From Mageeibacillus sp. UBA3781 (GTDB lineage Bacteria; Bacillota; Clostridia; Saccharofermentanales; Saccharofermentanaceae), in NCBI GenBank assembly GCA_002368805.1, contig DFFH01000012.1, positions 1 through 8,272 of the forward strand: DNA of 8,272 nucleotides, read 5' to 3'. The notes below the pieces were generated by a model. The model saw only the letters and a program-made list of their open reading frames with translations, did no database searches and was not told the DNA's origin. This document shows, in pieces, positions 6,229 through 8,272 of this stretch. The first letter of the stretch is position 1; each line of letters begins with the position of its first letter. Position numbers and translations under genes: made by a program.

Positions 6229-7134
6229 TTACATATGAGGCTCTGATGGCTTTCCGGCCGGGCTTTCTTCTTTGCCGCCGGAGAAGCGGACGCCGATGTG
6301 AAGGGCGTTTTCGGGGCAGGAACGGACACAGTCGCCGCAGCGGATGCACTCCATGCTGTTCGGCTTTCTGCTCGGGTCGATATTCATCTTGCAGGATCTC
6401 GCGCAGGCGCCGCAGTGGACGCAGGCGGTCTCGTCGAGGTGCATGCGGACAAGCGCGAAGCGGTTGAAGAATCCGTAAAAAGCACCTAAGGGGCAGAGAT
6501 ATTTACAGAACGGGCGGTAAACGATAAGCCCCGATACGAGGATGATGCCGAGCACGATGAGCTTCCAGTTGAAGAGCCAGCCGAACTGCGGACGGATGAA
6601 CTCCGTGGTGAGCCACGTGATGATGCCTGCGATGGTGCCGGACGGGCAGACATACTTGCAGAATGCCGGCGTCAGCGGCAGGGACAGGGGAAGAAGGATC
6701 ACCAGGACCAGAAGGACGATGTACTTCAGATACCGGAGATATTTGTCGATCTTGAACTGATTCTTCTTATAGAAAGGGATCATATAAAGAAGATCCTGCA
6801 GGAATCCGAAAGGGCATAAGAAGCCGCAGACGATGCGGCCGAGAAGGGCGCCGATGAAGATCAGAAGACCTAAGACGTAGTAGGGGAAACGGAACGACAT
6901 TCCGCTCAGAAAATTCTGGAGAGATCCGACCGGACAGGCACCGACGGCTCCCGGGCAGGAGTAGCAGTTCAGGCCCGGGACGCAGACCTTCTTTGCCGCG
7001 CCGGTATAGATCTTCCCTGTGAAGAAACCTTTGAAATTCGCATTCTGGATGAGTGTGGCGATGGCCTGGATGCCGTGCCTTCTTGTGAAGCGCTTCTCCT
7101 GTATGGTCTTTTTTCCCGAGACTTCCTTATCCAA
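6229..7134 (-). CDS. Polytopic membrane 4Fe-4S protein (NapH/MauN/CcoG-like electron-transfer family)
   Basis: This 301-aa membrane electron-transfer protein has an N-terminal cysteine cluster CVPGLNCYSCPG (C51, C57, C60) plus C67. About four or five membrane segments follow (within about 85-118, 135-155, 162-180, 188-206). Three membrane-proximal C-x3-C-P pairs are seen: CGFLCP (C103/C107), CKYVCP (C159/C163) and CKYLCP (C210/C214). A cytoplasmic ferredoxin-like tail carries two complete 4Fe-4S motifs: C238, C241, C244, C248 and C263, C266, C269, C273. This is the NapH/MauN-type layout, whose members pass electrons across or along the membrane. The only plausible start is TTG 7134, with GGAG about 10 nt upstream; it overlaps the end of the CxxC peptide gene by 8 nt, implying translational coupling. 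It is the last gene of the redox operon. Donor and acceptor are unknown; the lipoprotein thioredoxin upstream, via the CxxC peptide, is the natural candidate acceptor. Confidence 0.92.
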   Translation of the reverse strand: MDKEVSGKKTIQEKRFTRRHGIQAIATLIQNANFKGFFTGKIYTGAAKKVCVPGLNCYSCPGAVGACPVGSLQNFLSGMSFRFPYYVLGLLIFIGALLGRIVCGFLCPFGFLQDLLYMIPFYKKNQFKIDKYLRYLKYIVLLVLVILLPLSLPLTPAFCKYVCPSGTIAGIITWLTTEFIRPQFGWLFNWKLIVLGIILVSGLIVYRPFCKYLCPLGAFYGFFNRFALVRMHLDETACVHCGACARSCKMNIDPSRKPNSMECIRCGDCVRSCPENALHIGVRFSGGKEESPAGKPSEPHM

Positions 7135-7279
7135 TGCCGATACACTCCATGCAGATCCTTCTGGCCTTATTCAGGACAGAGGCAGCCTGCCCGGAAATAA
7201 GACCGGTCACGATCAGTCCGATGCCGATCAGCATAAAGATCACGGCGAGCAGGTTCTTGTTGGAAAGGAGTTTCTTCAT
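7127..7279 (-). CDS. 50-aa membrane peptide with C-terminal CxxC, CD1871A-like
   Basis: This small gene is easily missed. ATG 7279 reads to TAA 7129-7127, with AGAGG 6 nt upstream. The peptide starts MKKLLSNKN, has one hydrophobic helix (about 10-28), a short basic stretch (NKARR) and ends ICMECIGIG, with C43 and C46. From memory, small proteins ending C-x-E-C-I-G-I-G and called CD1871A-family CxxC proteins occur beside TlpA-like and 4Fe-4S membrane proteins in Clostridia; length, single helix and tail all fit. The positive N-terminus predicts N-in/C-out topology, placing the CxxC on the outer face, where it could shuttle electrons or disulfides between its neighbours. It lies 25 nt after the tlpA-like gene and overlaps the Fe-S gene by 8 nt. 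The function is inferred; the existence of the gene is strongly supported by the tail motif and the packing. Confidence 0.85.
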   Translation of the reverse strand: MKKLLSNKNLLAVIFMLIGIGLIVTGLISGQAASVLNKARRICMECIGIG

Positions 7280-7304
7280 AGAAGACCTCTGGGGACAAGT
7301 GCTT

Positions 7305-8042
7305 TTACTTCAGAAAGCTTTCGATGAGCTCCGCCCACTTCTCGTAGGAGTTGGCGCCAACGATCGCGTGTTCGCTGTAGCCGTTCGAAGCGGGGAGGAT
7401 GTGGCCGTTCTGATCGATAAAGATCGTGGTCGGTACATATCCTGTCTGGTAGATGTCAAAGGCCTCATCGTAGGTCGCGATCGGGTAGGTCGTGCCGGCA
7501 GAGGCGATGACGGACTTCACGTCCTCGAGCTGATCGGTAGAGGAGAATACTCCGATGATGTAAAGACCTTTATCCTTATAGTTTTCGTAGAGCTTTTCGA
7601 TCTCCGGCATCTCATTGACGCAGGGTCCGCACCAGGGTTCCCAGAAGTTGATCATGGTGACCTTGTGCTTGCTGAACTCGTTCTCGTTGATTTTATTACC
7701 ATTTAAGTCGGAGATGGTGAAGATGATATCCGGAGAGTAGTACTCATCAGTAGAGATCTCAGTGGATTCGGATGTCGTGAATTCCAGAAACTCTTCTTCC
7801 GACTCGGAGATGATCGCACCGGAAAGCTCTTCCGAAGTGCCCTGAGAAGTGGTCGTGCCGGTCAATGCTTCGAGGTCTGTCTCCTCATCGGCATATTTCG
7901 AGACGTCGTCTTTCAGGCTCTCGACCTTGTCATTGAGATCCTTCTTGATCTTCTCACCCTGTTCTTTTGCCTTGTCCGGAGAGCAGGCGGATAGCGACAA
8001 TGCCATCAGAACTGCGACAATAGCGGTAAGTTTCTTTTTCAT
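7305..8042 (-). CDS. TlpA/ResA-like thioredoxin-fold lipoprotein
   Basis: This extracytoplasmic thiol-disulfide oxidoreductase (245 aa) is tethered by lipid. The start ATG 8042 has AAGGAG 6 nt upstream; an in-frame start at 8093 would add a non-signal extension across that site. Seen: a lipoprotein signal with lipobox LSAC (C20); a charged, heptad-like helix (about 23-50); an acidic Ser/Thr/Glu-rich linker (about 51-100); then a thioredoxin domain (about 101-245). The active site is WCGPC (C138, C141), and the cis-proline is in YVPTTIFID (P204). TlpA/ResA proteins usually reduce disulfides of apocytochromes or other exported proteins; here no cytochrome gene is near, so the substrate is unknown. 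The 80-residue spacer is long for the family and could let the domain reach partners within the wall or sit over the membrane proteins encoded downstream. The gene shares ATGA with the truncated paralogue before it. Confidence 0.93.
   Translation of the reverse strand: MKKKLTAIVAVLMALSLSACSPDKAKEQGEKIKKDLNDKVESLKDDVSKYADEETDLEALTGTTTSQGTSEELSGAIISESEEEFLEFTTSESTEISTDEYYSPDIIFTISDLNGNKINENEFSKHKVTMINFWEPWCGPCVNEMPEIEKLYENYKDKGLYIIGVFSSTDQLEDVKSVIASAGTTYPIATYDEAFDIYQTGYVPTTIFIDQNGHILPASNGYSEHAIVGANSYEKWAELIESFLK
7605..7745 (-). repeat. tlpA direct repeat, copy in the intact gene (partner at 8063-8203)
   Basis: The stretch encoding the region around the CxxC active site recurs 458 nt away at 8063-8203 without visible gaps. 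The stretch 7619-7660 against 8077-8118 is nearly identical at the DNA level (for example TTCCCAGAA and TTGATCATGGT in both). Beyond it the likeness is mainly at the protein level. This marks a tandem paralogue pair and a possible recombination site. Confidence 0.75.
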
Positions 8043-8272
8043 TCGTTTCTCCTTTTTATGTACGGCATCTCGTTGATACAGGGACCGCACCATGGTTCCC
8101 AGAAATTGATCATGGTCAGTTTGTGCAGGGAGAATACCGATTCATCGATTGCTTTCCCGTCCATGTCACGTATCGTGAAAGTCTTCTCCGGGAAGTAATC
8201 CTCTCCGACGGATACGTTCGGATTGGATCTCTTGGCTTTTCTACAGACGTGCCTTAAAATCGTCATAGCTGA
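8039..8272 (-). pseudogene. Truncated TlpA-like paralogue (3' part of gene lost; 5' end off-window)
   Basis: The frame is open at the right edge and ends at TGA 8041-8039. Residues from DYFPEKTFTI to WCGPCINEMPYI match the intact neighbour without gaps, including the WEPWCGPC active site. After MPYI the homology stops and the frame runs four to five codons (KRRNE) through the neighbour's ribosome binding site into its start codon, with a 4-nt ATGA overlap. All of the thioredoxin fold after the first active-site helix, including the cis-proline loop, is missing, so it should not fold as a working thioredoxin. The simplest reading is a tandem duplicate that lost its 3' half by deletion up to the next gene's leader. 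Residues before about NPNVSVG do not resemble the neighbour and may be a different linker. It may still be translated and feed ribosomes to the next gene. Confidence 0.75.

Noticed and set aside
6246..7706. Several plus-strand frames opposite the Fe-S and TlpA-like genes, including a 190-codon one at 7134-7706
   Set aside because: All are antisense to genes with clear cysteine and thioredoxin motifs, and their translations look like the out-of-frame complement of those genes.
8043..8093. Upstream in-frame start at 8093 for the TlpA-like lipoprotein
   Set aside because: It would place a charged extension before the lipoprotein signal and run through the ribosome binding site; ATG 8042 gives a normal signal with lipobox.
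1..8272. CRISPR array, tRNA/rRNA, transposase, prophage or toxin-antitoxin genes
   Set aside because: Looked for and not seen: no regularly spaced short repeats beyond those described, no cloverleaf-like segment, and no integrase or transposase motifs.

Overview
The window looks like chromosomal DNA of an anaerobic, Gram-positive Clostridia-type Firmicute. The reasons are LPxTG sorting signals, sortases, a lipobox lipoprotein, AGGAGG-type ribosome binding sites, an anaerobe-type NADP glutamate dehydrogenase and a ferredoxin-like membrane protein. I cannot name the genus. Two blocks face each other and converge on a strong bidirectional terminator near 4414-4477.

Block 1 (plus strand, 1-4289) is a sortase-assembled pilus operon. 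It holds the 3' end of an isopeptide (FctA/Spy0128-like) pilin subunit with LPDTG, a SpaH/EbpB-type major pilin with LPKTG, a class C pilin-polymerising sortase, a small probable basal pilin with a proline-rich stalk and LPQTG, and a second, shorter sortase of unclear class. Gaps are tiny or negative (an ATGA overlap and a 17-nt overlap), so this is one transcription unit. The likely logic is that the class C sortase polymerises the major pilin through its pilin-motif lysine, and that the basal pilin ends the fibre and is passed to the wall by the second or a housekeeping sortase.

The junction (4290-4496) carries degenerate repeats. The terminator sits inside a much longer imperfect palindrome whose right outer arm is the last codons and stop of gdhA.

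Block 2 (minus strand, 8272 down to 4497) has two parts. gdhA (4497-5843) has its own promoter (TATAAT at 5947-5952), a structured leader and a cluster of TTGCAA palindromes upstream. Further right is a membrane redox operon: a truncated tlpA remnant, an intact TlpA-like thioredoxin lipoprotein, a 50-residue membrane peptide ending in a CxxC motif, and a polytopic membrane protein with two ferredoxin-type 4Fe-4S motifs. Order, overlaps and topology suggest an electron relay from cytoplasmic or membrane Fe-S clusters through the CxxC peptide to the extracytoplasmic lipoprotein thioredoxin. No CcdA/DsbD is visible in the window.

The most notable points are this compact Fe-S/CxxC/TlpA module with its decayed tandem paralogue, the class C sortase without a recognisable DP-aromatic lid motif, the cysteine in each domain of the major pilin, and the palindromic repeat at the gdhA end. 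No CRISPR array, tRNA, rRNA, transposase or phage gene was seen.
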